This document shows positions 26,035 to 33,958 of a stretch of 64,000 nucleotides of DNA, piece by piece. The notes under the pieces were generated by a model that was not told where the DNA came from, did not search any database, and worked only from the letters and a program-made list of their open reading frames with translations. The DNA comes from Rhodocyclaceae bacterium UBA2271. Lineage in GTDB: Bacteria > Pseudomonadota > Gammaproteobacteria > Burkholderiales > Rhodocyclaceae. The stretch is taken from positions 73,563-137,562 of the forward strand of contig DDXB01000031.1 in NCBI GenBank assembly GCA_002347405.1, given 5' to 3'. Each line of letters begins with the position of its first letter. Position 1 is the first letter of the stretch. The position numbers and the translations under genes were made by a program.

Positions 26035-27537
26035 ATGAATTCCCCTGCGCATTTTCCTGCTCATTTGCCTGCATTGCCGCGACTGACTGTCGCCACCCAT
26101 CCTGCCAAGGCTGCCCATACGCTCTACCTGCTGCCGGCCGGCAAGTTCCTGCCCGATGCCTTGCCCGACCTGGAGTTCTGGCAAAAAGTGCTCAAGCGCA
26201 AGGCCGTCAAGCCGGCGGAACTGGTCAAGACGCCGCTGGTCGCCGACCTGCCGCTGGGCGGGCGCGCGGCGCTGGTGATGATCGATCCCGTTGCCCAACG
26301 CTTCGACCGGCTGACCGCCTTGCGCAAGGCGCTGCTGCCGCTGCTCGAAGAGTCACCCGAAACGCTGGCCCTGCTGCCGCTGGAAGTCAGCGCCGAAGCC
26401 GTGCAGGATGCGGTCTATGTCGCGCTGGTGAATGGCGTCCCCCTGCCGGCGCAAAAGAAGAAGCCGGCCAAGGCGCTGAAGGAGCTGGTGGTTGCCGGGC
26501 GCCGTGCCACCAGTGCCGACTTTTCCTCGGCACAGGCGCTGGCCCGCGCCAACCTGCTGGCGCGCGAACTGACCGCGTTGCCGCCCAACCAGCTTGATCC
26601 GGCCCACTATCGCCAGCGGCTGCGCAGTCTGGCCAAGGCGAGCGGCTGGGGCATCGAGGAATTCGATTTTCGCCAGCTCAGGAAAATGGGTGCGGGCGCC
26701 TTTTGCGCGGTTGCCCAGGGCAGCAATGCAAATGGCAAGGGTGATGAGGGCGGCGGCGCCGCCATCGTCCGGCTGTCATGGCGGCCGAAAAAGCCGGTGC
26801 ATGGCGTCAAGCCGCTGGCGCTGGTCGGCAAGGGCATCTGTTACGACACCGGCGGCCACAACCTCAAGCCGGCGAAATACATGGCCGGCATGCACGAGGA
26901 CATGAATGGCTCGGCCGTGGCGCTGGCGATCCTCGCCGCCGCGGCGGAACTCGAACTGCCCGTGGCCATCGACTGCTGGCTGGCCATCGCCAAGAACCAC
27001 ATTTCGCCCGCCGCCTATGCGCAGGGCGACATCATCCGCGCGCTGAACGGCACCACCATCGAAGTCATCCACACCGATGCCGAAGGCCGCATGGTGCTGG
27101 CCGACACCCTGGCGCTGGCCGTCAAGCAAAAGCCGCAACTGCTGATCGACTTCGCCACCCTCACCGGCAGCATGCACACCGCCCTCGGCCAGCGTTACTC
27201 GGGCGTCTTTGCCAGCGACGCCACGCTTGCCGCCAAAGCCGTCGCGGCCGGCAGCGCCAGCGGCGAACGCGTCTGCGTCTTTCCGCAGGACGCCGACTAC
27301 GAAGCCGCGCTCGACTCGAAGGTCGCCGACATCAAACAATGCACCCTCGAAGGCGACGCCGACCACATCCTCGCGGCGCGCTTCCTCGGCCGCTTCGTCG
27401 GCAAGACGCCCTGGCTGCACGTCGACCTGTCGGCGTCGAGCTGCACCGGCGGGCTGGGCGCGGTCGGCACCGACCTGACCGGCTTCGGCGTCGCCTGGGG
27501 AATTGCACTGCTGCAAGACTGGGCGGGCGCAGGGTGA
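26035..27537 (+). CDS. M17 family leucyl aminopeptidase
   Basis: The 500-residue metallopeptidase removes N-terminal residues from peptides. The catalytic domain has GKGICYDTGGHNLKPAKYMAGMHEDMNG (metal-binding Lys and Asp residues) and HTDAEGRMVLADTLALA, a variant of the usual NTDAEGRL. The N-terminal domain (about residues 1-160) is divergent from PepA. GAGGTGATCC precedes the ATG. At about residues 156-163 an R1-like sequence encodes RRATSADF between the two domains. It is divergent from thyA. Confidence 0.92.
   Translation: MNSPAHFPAHLPALPRLTVATHPAKAAHTLYLLPAGKFLPDALPDLEFWQKVLKRKAVKPAELVKTPLVADLPLGGRAALVMIDPVAQRFDRLTALRKALLPLLEESPETLALLPLEVSAEAVQDAVYVALVNGVPLPAQKKKPAKALKELVVAGRRATSADFSSAQALARANLLARELTALPPNQLDPAHYRQRLRSLAKASGWGIEEFDFRQLRKMGAGAFCAVAQGSNANGKGDEGGGAAIVRLSWRPKKPVHGVKPLALVGKGICYDTGGHNLKPAKYMAGMHEDMNGSAVALAILAAAAELELPVAIDCWLAIAKNHISPAAYAQGDIIRALNGTTIEVIHTDAEGRMVLADTLALAVKQKPQLLIDFATLTGSMHTALGQRYSGVFASDATLAAKAVAAGSASGERVCVFPQDADYEAALDSKVADIKQCTLEGDADHILAARFLGRFVGKTPWLHVDLSASSCTGGLGAVGTDLTGFGVAWGIALLQDWAGAG
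26501..26524 (+). repeat. R1 repeat inside the aminopeptidase gene
   Basis: It matches R1 at 21 of 24 bases (GCCGTGCCACC then AGTGCCGACTTTT), read in a different frame from the pgi copy (RATSADF). Confidence 0.6.
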
Positions 27538-27607
27538 CCCGGCCTTGCAATGAATCCGGGTGGGGGGAGAGTCCGCTGCGACGTAATAACTGGTGCCGCC
27601 AGGAATC

Positions 27608-27630
27608 GCCGTACCGCCAGCGCCGACTTT
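27608..27630 (+). repeat. R1 repeat upstream of higBA
   Basis: It matches R1 at 22 of 23 bases (GCCGTACCGCC then AGCGCCGACTTT). The rest of the 27538-27781 gap holds two copies of a TGGTCTGTCCCTGGTTATG motif (27708-27740) and no gene. Confidence 0.75.
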
Positions 27631-27781
27631 AATGCTCCCTATCACGATGCGGATCGTGTCATGAGATCACTGCCCGCCGAGCCTGGAAAACCGTGGTCTG
27701 TCCCTGGTTATGGTGTGGTGGTCTGTCCCTGGTTATGATGCCTGGTTATGATGCTTTTTTGCGCCTCTGTTTTACGCCTTT

Positions 27782-27810
27782 TTGCATGGTGTAACCATTT
27801 AAGTTACAAT
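27782..27810 (+). promoter_or_regulatory. higBA promoter with overlapping operator
   Basis: TTGCAT (27782-27787) and TACAAT (27805-27810) are separated by 17 bases. The inverted repeat TGTAAC (27790-27795) / GTTACA (27803-27808) overlaps the -10 box, as expected for an operator bound by the HigA antitoxin. The -10 box ends 5 bases before the higB ATG, so the transcript would be leaderless or nearly so. Confidence 0.7.
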
Positions 27811-27815
27811 CAACC

Positions 27816-28094
27816 ATGATTCGTTCGTTCGTGCACAAGGGCCTGGAGTTGTTCTACCGCAGGGGTAGCACCAAGGGAATTCAGGCAATGCACGCCAAGC
27901 GGCTGCGGTTGATTCTGGGTTTGCTTGATGCGGTCGCCGCTGTTGACGGCATGAACGCGCCGGGTTTGAACTTGCACCCGTTGAAAGGCGACAAGAAAGG
28001 GATTTGGGCGGTAACCGTGCAGGCAAATTGGCGGGTGACGTTTCGGTTTGTTGATGGCGACGCTGAAGTCGTCAATTATGAGGACTACCACTAG
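27816..28094 (+). CDS. higB: HigB/RelE-type toxin, mRNA interferase family
   Basis: The 92-residue protein is a HigB-family ribosome-dependent mRNA interferase. It begins MIRSFVHKGLELFYRRGS and has the conserved LNLHPLKGDKKGIWAVTVQANWRVTFRF and a C-terminal VVNYEDYH, all typical. No ribosome site precedes the ATG, fitting the leaderless promoter. The toxin gene precedes the antitoxin by 9 bp, the usual higBA order. An R1 repeat lies on each side of the pair. Confidence 0.92.
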   Translation: MIRSFVHKGLELFYRRGSTKGIQAMHAKRLRLILGLLDAVAAVDGMNAPGLNLHPLKGDKKGIWAVTVQANWRVTFRFVDGDAEVVNYEDYH

Positions 28095-28103
28095 GAGTGC
28101 TGT

Positions 28104-28394
28104 ATGGGCAGAATGCGCAACCCGCCTCATCCGGGCGAAGTATTGCAGGAGCTATGGCTGGAACCGGCAGACGTTACCGTTACGGCGGCGGCGCTGGCGC
28201 TGGGGTGTAGTCGCAAGCACGTTTCCAGCATCGTCAATGGCCGGGCAGCGATTACCGCGGATATGGCGCTGCGCCTTGCGGCGTGGTTGAAGACCGAGCC
28301 GGAATCATGGCTGCGGATGCAGGCGGCGTTCGATCTGTGGCAGGCGTCGCAAGTTGAGCGGCCCAAGATCAAGGCACTGAAGCTTGCGGCATAG
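28104..28394 (+). CDS. higA: HigA-type antitoxin, XRE family
   Basis: The 96-residue protein begins MGRMRNPPHPGEVLQELWLEP, the HigA N-terminus, followed by a Cro/C1-type helix-turn-helix at about residues 26-62 (AALALGCSRKHVSSIVNGRAAI). It would neutralise HigB and repress the operon through the inverted repeat at 27790-27808. GGAG precedes the ATG. Confidence 0.93.
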   Translation: MGRMRNPPHPGEVLQELWLEPADVTVTAAALALGCSRKHVSSIVNGRAAITADMALRLAAWLKTEPESWLRMQAAFDLWQASQVERPKIKALKLAA

Positions 28395-28418
28395 AGGAGC
28401 AGACCGTGCTCCATTTAT

Positions 28419-28441
28419 GCCGTGCCGCCAGCGCCAACTTT
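28419..28441 (+). repeat. R1 repeat downstream of higBA
   Basis: It matches R1 at 21 of 23 bases (GCCGTGCCGCC then AGCGCCAACTTT). It closes the higBA module 25 bp after higA. Confidence 0.7.
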
Positions 28442-28533
28442 CCCGCGAGCACCGTGAAATTAAGGAACCAGCGATGCACACGATGATCTCTTGTTCAAAA
28501 AAGCGAACCCGGCCCCTTTTGTCCCGTGCAATC

Positions 28534-28557
28534 GCCGTCCCGCCAGCGCCGACTTTT
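28534..28557 (+). repeat. R1 repeat upstream of nucleotidyltransferase copy 1
   Basis: A perfect 24-base R1 copy, 36 bp before the nucleotidyltransferase start. The bases between the two R1 copies (28442-28533) contain CCCGGCCCCTTTT, similar to a motif at 38850-38897, and no gene. Confidence 0.8.
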
Positions 28558-28592
28558 GAGCTGCTGAATGTAGTTGTACGGGTATTCGACAC

Positions 28593-29093
28593 ATGAAGAT
28601 CACTGAATTGCTCCAGTCGCTTACGGACGCACAAGTGCAGTATGTGCTGGTCGGCGGGCTGGCTGTTCAGTTGCACGGCTTTTTACGCGCCACCTTCGAT
28701 ATCGACCTGGTTCTGGAGATGAATGATGAAAATCTGGTGCGGTTCATTGCGGTCGCCAAGAGCTACGGATTGCAACCTGGCATTCCGGTTCCGATTGAAT
28801 CCCTCAGAAATGCCGACCAGATTGACGAATGGCATCGTGAAAAAGGCATGCTGGCGTTTTCGTTGCGTGAGCCGCAAACCGGGGGTGGTGTCGTGGATGT
28901 CCTGGTGCGCCCTGATGTAACATTCAATAGACTGCTGGCCAATGCGGTGGCGGGCAACTTGTTCGGCCGTCGTGTGATGATCGCTTCGATAGAGGATTTG
29001 CTGACGATGAAGCGTATTGCCAATCGGCCCAAGGACCAACTGGACATCGTTGCCCTCGAAAAAATCAAGCGGGGAGAAGACCCGAATGTCTGA
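28593..29093 (+). CDS. MNT-type nucleotidyltransferase-like protein, copy 1
   Basis: The 166-residue protein has a minimal nucleotidyltransferase motif: GG at residues 21-22 and DID at 36-38 (GGLAVQLHGF then TFDIDLVLE). This fits the AbiEii/DUF6036-like families found in toxin-antitoxin or abortive infection pairs. The C-terminus LTMKRIANRPKDQLDIVALEKIK is typical of these proteins. It overlaps the next small gene by 8 bases, so the two are translationally coupled. A near-identical copy at 38126-38625 is frameshifted. Which partner is toxin and which antitoxin cannot be told from the sequence. Confidence 0.75.
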   Translation: MKITELLQSLTDAQVQYVLVGGLAVQLHGFLRATFDIDLVLEMNDENLVRFIAVAKSYGLQPGIPVPIESLRNADQIDEWHREKGMLAFSLREPQTGGGVVDVLVRPDVTFNRLLANAVAGNLFGRRVMIASIEDLLTMKRIANRPKDQLDIVALEKIKRGEDPNV

Positions 29094-29310
29094 TAACTGC
29101 ACGACCATTCCTGAACATCTCATGCTGGCTCGCCTGGCCCAGTCTCAGCAGATGCGGGAGTTCTTCATCCAGATGTGGCTGCAAAACCCCGCATTGGCCA
29201 AACACGCGGGATCGCGGGTGCTTGAAATTCTCTCACCGCTGGCCGGACCCCATACGGGGCATTTCATACCGCCAGCGCCGACTATCTCTCGTGTGTCGAA
29301 CCATGAATAA
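29086..29310 (+). CDS. Small partner of nucleotidyltransferase copy 1
   Basis: A 74-residue protein of unknown family. The core LMLARLAQSQQMREFFIQMWL then QNPALAKHAG is shared with the 61-residue protein at 38618-38803 that follows nucleotidyltransferase copy 2. The last 20 or so residues (from about GPHTGHFIPPAP) have no counterpart there. They are encoded by the R1 repeat at 29252-29283, so the gene seems to read into the repeat. Its stop overlaps the start of the mshQ-like gene. Confidence 0.65.
   Translation: MSDNCTTIPEHLMLARLAQSQQMREFFIQMWLQNPALAKHAGSRVLEILSPLAGPHTGHFIPPAPTISRVSNHE
29252..29283 (+). repeat. R1 repeat with 5' extension, between partner gene and mshQ-like gene
   Basis: ATACGGGGCATTTCAT followed by ACCGCC and AGCGCCGACT. 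The same extension precedes the R1 copies at 33028 and 38910, both next to mshQ-like genes. Confidence 0.75.
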
Positions 29311-32300
29311 ACCGTGGTCTGTCCCCGTTTTACTGTTGCTCCTCGGGTCCTTTTCAACCAAGCGGGCGGCGGGTATTTTTCTGGCTGCGATAGTTTTTTT
29401 GTCTTTTCATAACGAGGTGCGCGCGGCCGTGGCGTTCGGTGCGGCCGGTAATGTGGCGACCGGCACCACGTCGCTCAGCGTTCCGCACCCGGCGGGCATC
29501 GTTGCCGGCAACCTGCTGGTGCTGGTCGTCGGCAACAAGTTTTCTCCCGGCAACCCACCAGTGACGCCGGCCGGCTGGACTTTGGTCGGACAGGGAGAAG
29601 GAGGTCTCGGCAATACCAGCACCAACGATCAGGGGCCGGTTTTCTCGACCATCTTCGTCAAGGAGGCGGTGGGTGGCGAAACCGGCAACCTTACAGTTTC
29701 CCTTCCTGGGGCGAACTCCTCGATGGGCATGATGTTCCGTTATTCCAAGGCTGCCGGCACGGTCTGGGATTACGCCGCCACGAGCGGAAGCGACAATATC
29801 GCCAATACGGCATGGTCCGTTACCGGCGCGAGCAATCCGGGCATCCAGGCCGGCGACATGTTGATCGTCGGCTCCGCCGCCAACACCAATGCATATGGAT
29901 ACTTCGACCAATCCGTAGCGGCCACCGGAGCGACATTTGGCGTCCACACCGAGCGGCAGAATTCGGGAACCGGCAACGGCCGCCGCATGTGGCTGTTCGT
30001 CTCGGATCACACCGTGACGGTGGGAACGGCCACGGCAGCCCCGGTGTTCACGATGACTGCCAGCGGAACGGCCACAAACCGCCCGACCGGCGCCTCCGTG
30101 ATCTTGCGCATCAGAGAGGTTCCTCTGGTAGCCCTTGCCTATTACGCAATGAATGAGAGCAGCTGGAACGGCACGGCCAATGAAGTCACCGACAGTTCCG
30201 GCAACGCGACCACCTATCCGGGCACGGCGGCCAGCTTGAATGCCACCAAACCAAGCACGGCAATCGCGACCCCGGCCATTGCAGGAAACCCGGGGACCTG
30301 CCGCTACGGGGTTTTCAACCGGACCAACAAGGACTATGTGGCGCTACCTGCCGGTTTTCAGAATCTCGGCGCAAGCGGTGGCGCATTCACGATCGCCGCG
30401 TGGATCAGGACGACCAACAATACGCTGCCGGGGCAACGCATCTTTGTCGACGACGAAAACAATACGGGGGGGTTTGGCTTCAGCCTGGCAGACGGCGGGA
30501 ACGGCATGCTGCGGTTCTTTACCCGCGGAACCCCTTCGGCGCTCATCCTCGACACGGCCAACGTGATTGCCAACAACACCTGGTATTTCGTTGCGGCAGT
30601 TGCCGATGTTCCCAATAAAACGAAAAGGATCCATGTTTACAGCGCGGCTGGTGTCCTGTTGTCCAATGTGAGCGCAAGCTGGACCGAAGCCAGTTTCGGC
30701 TCCGATGCCGGCATTGCCTCGATTGGCGCTGAAACCAACGCTTCCGGAGAAGGAAGCAATGCGTTCGGTTTCGCGGGGAATATTGATGAAATTTCAATTT
30801 ACGAAACTGCGCTGTCCACGACGGAAATTAATGTGCTTCGTACGAGAACGCGTCCCTGTGGCTGTGCGCTGGGCTCCTTCAGGCTGACCCAGGCCGCGAC
30901 AGCGCTGGCCTGCCCCGATACGCGGGCATTGGTGACGGTGGAACCGATGTGCCCCGACGGCACAACCGTAAAGAGCGATTACGCCGGGACCGTCAGCCTG
31001 ACAACAGTGCCGGTTAACGCGTCGGCGGCGTATTTCACCGCCGCCAGCGGCGGTAGTGTTGCGACTTCGGTCAGCTTCGTCTCGGGCGAGCTATCGAAGT
31101 CTGCATATCTCTACTACCCGAACGAAGCCAGCGTCTGTGCCGTGGCGAGTGATGGCGTGGTAGCGACGACGTCAACAAGCTGCACGAGCTTTCATTCCTA
31201 TGGCTTCACGGTGAGCGCGCAGCCGGCGAATCAGGTTTGCGGTGACGCAACGCAGGTGACACTTACGGCCTATGGCAAGACCCTGAGTGGCAGTGGCCAG
31301 GCCTGTGAAGTCATTACCGGCTTCTCCGGCAACAAAAATATGAAAGCCTGGTTTACCTCAGGCATTGATCCCGACAACACGGCAACGGTGCAGGCAAGCA
31401 ACCGTACCCTGAGCATTACCGGCAGCACAACGGGCATTACCAACAAGACCGAACCGGCAACGGACAATCTCGGCAACGTCAATTTCACTAATGGTGTTGC
31501 CACGCTGGCGGTGAGCTACCCTAACGCAGGAAAAATATTTGGCCTCAACTTCAAGCACGATGCTGCTCCATATAACGGTGGCGTCTGTGCTGCCACAGCG
31601 CCGTTCTGCCCGCTGACGGCAGCAACCAATGCCTTCATCGCCTATCCGAATTTTGCTTTGACGGTGACCGATAGCGGAGCGGCTTGTGTGGCCGGCGACC
31701 TGAGTTGCGCGGTCTTCAAGGCGGCAGGCGCCACCTTCAACATGAAGCTTCAGGCGCTGTGCTCGGACGGCACAACGCTGGCGACAGATTATGTCAACGG
31801 CAGCACGGCGATTCCCCTGGGCGTGAATGCGCTGATAGCGCCTTCCGGCGGTTCTTCAGGCAGTGTTGGCACCGCTGCAACAAGCATTACCAGTGGCGGA
31901 GAAATGGCGTTTACCCAGTCGTGGAGCGAGGTCGGCGTGGCAAGTTTCATGGCCTCGCCGCCAGCCTGGTTTGGCCTCACATTCGCGTCCGCCGTCACCG
32001 GCAACATCGGGCGTTTCAGGCCGGATCATTTTGCTATCACACCAGTATCCTCGACGGCGGCTTGCAGTCTAGGAACCACGCCATTCACCTATTTCGGCCA
32101 AGACGGATTTGTCACGGTTTTCACGCTCACCGCACAAAACACTGCCAACGCCACAACCGCCAACTACGCGGGGAGTGGCAGTGGTGCCACCAGTTGGGCC
32201 AGGTTGCCGCTGACCGTCTGGAGTGCCGCGCCAGCCTCCGCGGCTTTGCCCGGCTTTGGCTTTGCCGCCAGCACCTGGGCTCCATTCCAGCCGGCAGGCG

Positions 32301-33007
32301 CCAATCTTGCTGCCAGCGGCACCGCACCGACAGCGACCAATGCCAATACCTGGGTTGCCGGCACGACGACGGTCACGGCTAAGCACAAGATCACTCGGCC
32401 AACCAATCCGGCACAAGCCACTACAGTGACCGTCAGCGCCTTGCCCGTCGACGCGGACGGTGTGACCCTGGCCACTGCCGTGTCGCTGGGTGCCTTCGTG
32501 CAGCGCTTCGGCGTCCTGCGCCTTGATAACGCCTACGGCTCGGAACTCCTGCCCATCCGCGTACCGGTGCGCACCCTGTACTGCAATGCGGTGAGCGGCA
32601 CGAGTTGCACCGAGTGGCGCACCAATACCGACGATTCCTGCACCGCTGTCAATGCCGCCACCTTGCAAATCGGCAGCATTGTCAAGCCAGTTGGTAGTGC
32701 ACTGGCGCTAGCGACTCCACCAGCCGGCGTGACCGTCACCCAAGCCTCGCCCGGCCGCTGGACGCTGATGCTTACCCCGTCGGCAATGGGGGTTGGCAGC
32801 GCCGACATCCTGCTGAATCTGGGGGGGGGCGTGACGACTTCCAGTTGCACGACATTGACCAGCCCGGTCGGGGGAGGCGTACCGACCCCGGCGCTCGACT
32901 ATCTGGCCGGCAATTGGTGCGGCGCCAACCACGACAGAACATCCGTCGCGCGCATCCGTTTCGGCTCGCCAAAGGCACCATACATCTACCTGCGCGAACG
33001 CTATTGA
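29303..33007 (+). CDS. mshQ: Large secreted MshQ-like protein (LamG, DUF6701), copy 1
   Basis: The 1234-residue protein resembles MshQ, the large last protein of MSHA pilus clusters. A signal-type hydrophobic segment at about residues 22-36 ends near EVRA. A LamG/concanavalin-like domain lies at about 280-510 (FTIAAWIRTTNN, GNIDEISIYETAL). The C-terminal 300 residues (FGVLRLDNAYGSELLPIRVPV, TNTDDSCTAVN, RIRFGSPKAPYIYLRERY) match DUF6701. The ATG at 29303 has no good ribosome site. The first codons (NKPWSVPV) come from a repeated TGGTCTGTCCCCGTTTT motif also present at the start of the other mshQ (38989). Likely a pilus-associated or surface adhesin-like protein. Confidence 0.8.
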   Translation: MNKPWSVPVLLLLLGSFSTKRAAGIFLAAIVFLSFHNEVRAAVAFGAAGNVATGTTSLSVPHPAGIVAGNLLVLVVGNKFSPGNPPVTPAGWTLVGQGEGGLGNTSTNDQGPVFSTIFVKEAVGGETGNLTVSLPGANSSMGMMFRYSKAAGTVWDYAATSGSDNIANTAWSVTGASNPGIQAGDMLIVGSAANTNAYGYFDQSVAATGATFGVHTERQNSGTGNGRRMWLFVSDHTVTVGTATAAPVFTMTASGTATNRPTGASVILRIREVPLVALAYYAMNESSWNGTANEVTDSSGNATTYPGTAASLNATKPSTAIATPAIAGNPGTCRYGVFNRTNKDYVALPAGFQNLGASGGAFTIAAWIRTTNNTLPGQRIFVDDENNTGGFGFSLADGGNGMLRFFTRGTPSALILDTANVIANNTWYFVAAVADVPNKTKRIHVYSAAGVLLSNVSASWTEASFGSDAGIASIGAETNASGEGSNAFGFAGNIDEISIYETALSTTEINVLRTRTRPCGCALGSFRLTQAATALACPDTRALVTVEPMCPDGTTVKSDYAGTVSLTTVPVNASAAYFTAASGGSVATSVSFVSGELSKSAYLYYPNEASVCAVASDGVVATTSTSCTSFHSYGFTVSAQPANQVCGDATQVTLTAYGKTLSGSGQACEVITGFSGNKNMKAWFTSGIDPDNTATVQASNRTLSITGSTTGITNKTEPATDNLGNVNFTNGVATLAVSYPNAGKIFGLNFKHDAAPYNGGVCAATAPFCPLTAATNAFIAYPNFALTVTDSGAACVAGDLSCAVFKAAGATFNMKLQALCSDGTTLATDYVNGSTAIPLGVNALIAPSGGSSGSVGTAATSITSGGEMAFTQSWSEVGVASFMASPPAWFGLTFASAVTGNIGRFRPDHFAITPVSSTAACSLGTTPFTYFGQDGFVTVFTLTAQNTANATTANYAGSGSGATSWARLPLTVWSAAPASAALPGFGFAASTWAPFQPAGANLAASGTAPTATNANTWVAGTTTVTAKHKITRPTNPAQATTVTVSALPVDADGVTLATAVSLGAFVQRFGVLRLDNAYGSELLPIRVPVRTLYCNAVSGTSCTEWRTNTDDSCTAVNAATLQIGSIVKPVGSALALATPPAGVTVTQASPGRWTLMLTPSAMGVGSADILLNLGGGVTTSSCTTLTSPVGGGVPTPALDYLAGNWCGANHDRTSVARIRFGSPKAPYIYLRERY

Positions 33008-33027
33008 TGCCGTCGCGCCGTACCCCA

Positions 33028-33100
33028 TTCGGGGCATTTCATCCCGCCAGCAGGGAGGCCGTCAGGCCGGAAGCGGCCCGAAGAGGCTGCGCCGACTTTT
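33028..33100 (+). repeat. Long R1 variant, left arm of the vapBC inverted repeat
   Basis: TTCGGGGCATTTCAT, then CCCGCCAG, a GC-rich central loop (GGAGGCCGTCAGGCC and the mirrored part), then GCGCCGACTTTT. Bases 33042-33097 are inverted at 33883-33938 with 55 of 56 identical. Confidence 0.85.
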
Positions 33101-33113
33101 GCATGTCTGCAAT

Positions 33114-33145
33114 CTGATGTTTGATGCAATATCATCAAGCATCAG
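33114..33145. promoter_or_regulatory. Candidate vapBC operator palindrome
   Basis: CTGATGTTTGATG (33114-33126) and CATCAAGCATCAG (33133-33145) are inverted arms with 12 of 13 matching around CAATAT. The site is about 30 bp before vapB and fits autoregulation by a ribbon-helix-helix antitoxin. Confidence 0.7.
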
Positions 33146-33174
33146 ATTGATTTGATTGGCGAGGGGTTCCTGTC

Positions 33175-33453
33175 ATGCGGACGACTTTGGATATTTCAGA
33201 CGATGTGCTGTTCGCGGCCAAGGAAGTCGCGCGGCGCGACAAGAAAACGCTGGGGCAGAGTGTCAGCGAGTTGCTGCGCCGCGGCCTCAGCGTCCGCCCG
33301 CCGGTGGCTGATGCCGCAAATTTTGCCGGAATGCCGGCTGTGGACGACATCGACAACCGCTTGCGGGCGCTGGGGTTTCGCACCTTGCCGGCGCGCGGCG
33401 GGATCGGCACCAATGAACTGATCGACCGGTTGCGCGAGCAAGAGGGCGTCTGA
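33175..33453 (+). CDS. vapB: VapB-type antitoxin, ribbon-helix-helix
   Basis: The 92-residue protein has an N-terminal MRTTLDISDDVLFAAKEVARR segment (strand then helices of a ribbon-helix-helix fold) with KTLGQSVSELLRRGL following. The C-terminal tail (TNELIDRLREQEGV) would contact the toxin. GAGGGG precedes the ATG at about 9 bases. The gene is 1 base from the downstream vapC, and the palindrome upstream is its likely target. Confidence 0.85.
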   Translation: MRTTLDISDDVLFAAKEVARRDKKTLGQSVSELLRRGLSVRPPVADAANFAGMPAVDDIDNRLRALGFRTLPARGGIGTNELIDRLREQEGV

Positions 33454-33454
33454 C

Positions 33455-33852
33455 ATGCGTGCGCTGCTGGATGTGAATGTGCTGATTGCGCTGATCGACC
33501 CGGATCATGTTTCGCATGCGGTAGCGACGCACTGGTGGCTCCAGCAACGCGAGGCGGGCTGGGCGGTTGCCCGCTCACGCAAAATGGGTGTATGCGCATC
33601 ATCAGCCAACCGGGATATCCCAACGCGCAGCCCATTGGCGTGGTGGTGGAGTTGGTCGCCAATCTTTGCGCTGACCCCTGCCATGAATTCTGGCCCGACG
33701 ACGTGAGTCTGCTGGATAATCAGCGCTTCAACCACGCGCATGTCCATGGCCACCGACAAATCACCAACCTGTATCTGCTCGGCCTGGCCGTCGGGCACGG
33801 TGGGCGGCTGGGCACCTTTGACGAGAAAAATCCCCTTGAGTGCGGTGCATGA
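33455..33852 (+). pseudogene. vapC: VapC PIN-domain toxin, frameshifted
   Basis: The first frame reads MRALLDVNVLIALIDPDHVSHAVATHWWL, a PIN-domain N-terminus with Asp6. After GWA (about 33566) it loses the family sequence. From there the +2 frame gives CPLTQNGCMRIISQPGYP and then VHGHRQITNLYLLGLAVGHGGRLGTFDE, the expected rest of VapC, ending at 33852. One missing base in GCGGTTGCCC explains the break. As written the toxin is inactive while vapB is intact. A sequencing error cannot be excluded. Confidence 0.85.
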
Positions 33853-33882
33853 CGCAAAAAGACAACATTTGCTGGTGTTCTG

Positions 33883-33942
33883 AGTCGGCGCAGCCTCTGC
33901 GGGCCGCTTCCGGCCTGACGGCCTCCCTGCTGGCGGGACGGC
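33883..33942 (-). repeat. Long R1 variant, right arm of the vapBC inverted repeat
   Basis: Minus-strand copy of the element at 33042-33100, with one difference in the 56-base core. It lies between the vapC remnant and mntA. Confidence 0.85.
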
Positions 33943-33946
33943 AACC

Positions 33947-33952
33947 TATAAT
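33947..33952 (+). promoter_or_regulatory. mntA -10 box
   Basis: A perfect TATAAT lies 6 bases before the mntA ATG, which predicts a leaderless transcript, as for higB. No ribosome site is visible. The region that would hold the -35 box is repeat sequence and gives no clear match. Confidence 0.5.
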
Positions 33953-33958
33953 CGCCAA

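Noticed and set aside
27550..27738. Short frame of 62 codons before higB
   Set aside because: It runs through R1 and TGTCCC motif sequence with no ribosome site or recognisable protein features.
28419..28557. CRISPR-like array in the R1-rich island
   Set aside because: R1 copies are irregularly spaced (tens of bases to kilobases), occur in both orientations and lie within genes; no cas gene is present.
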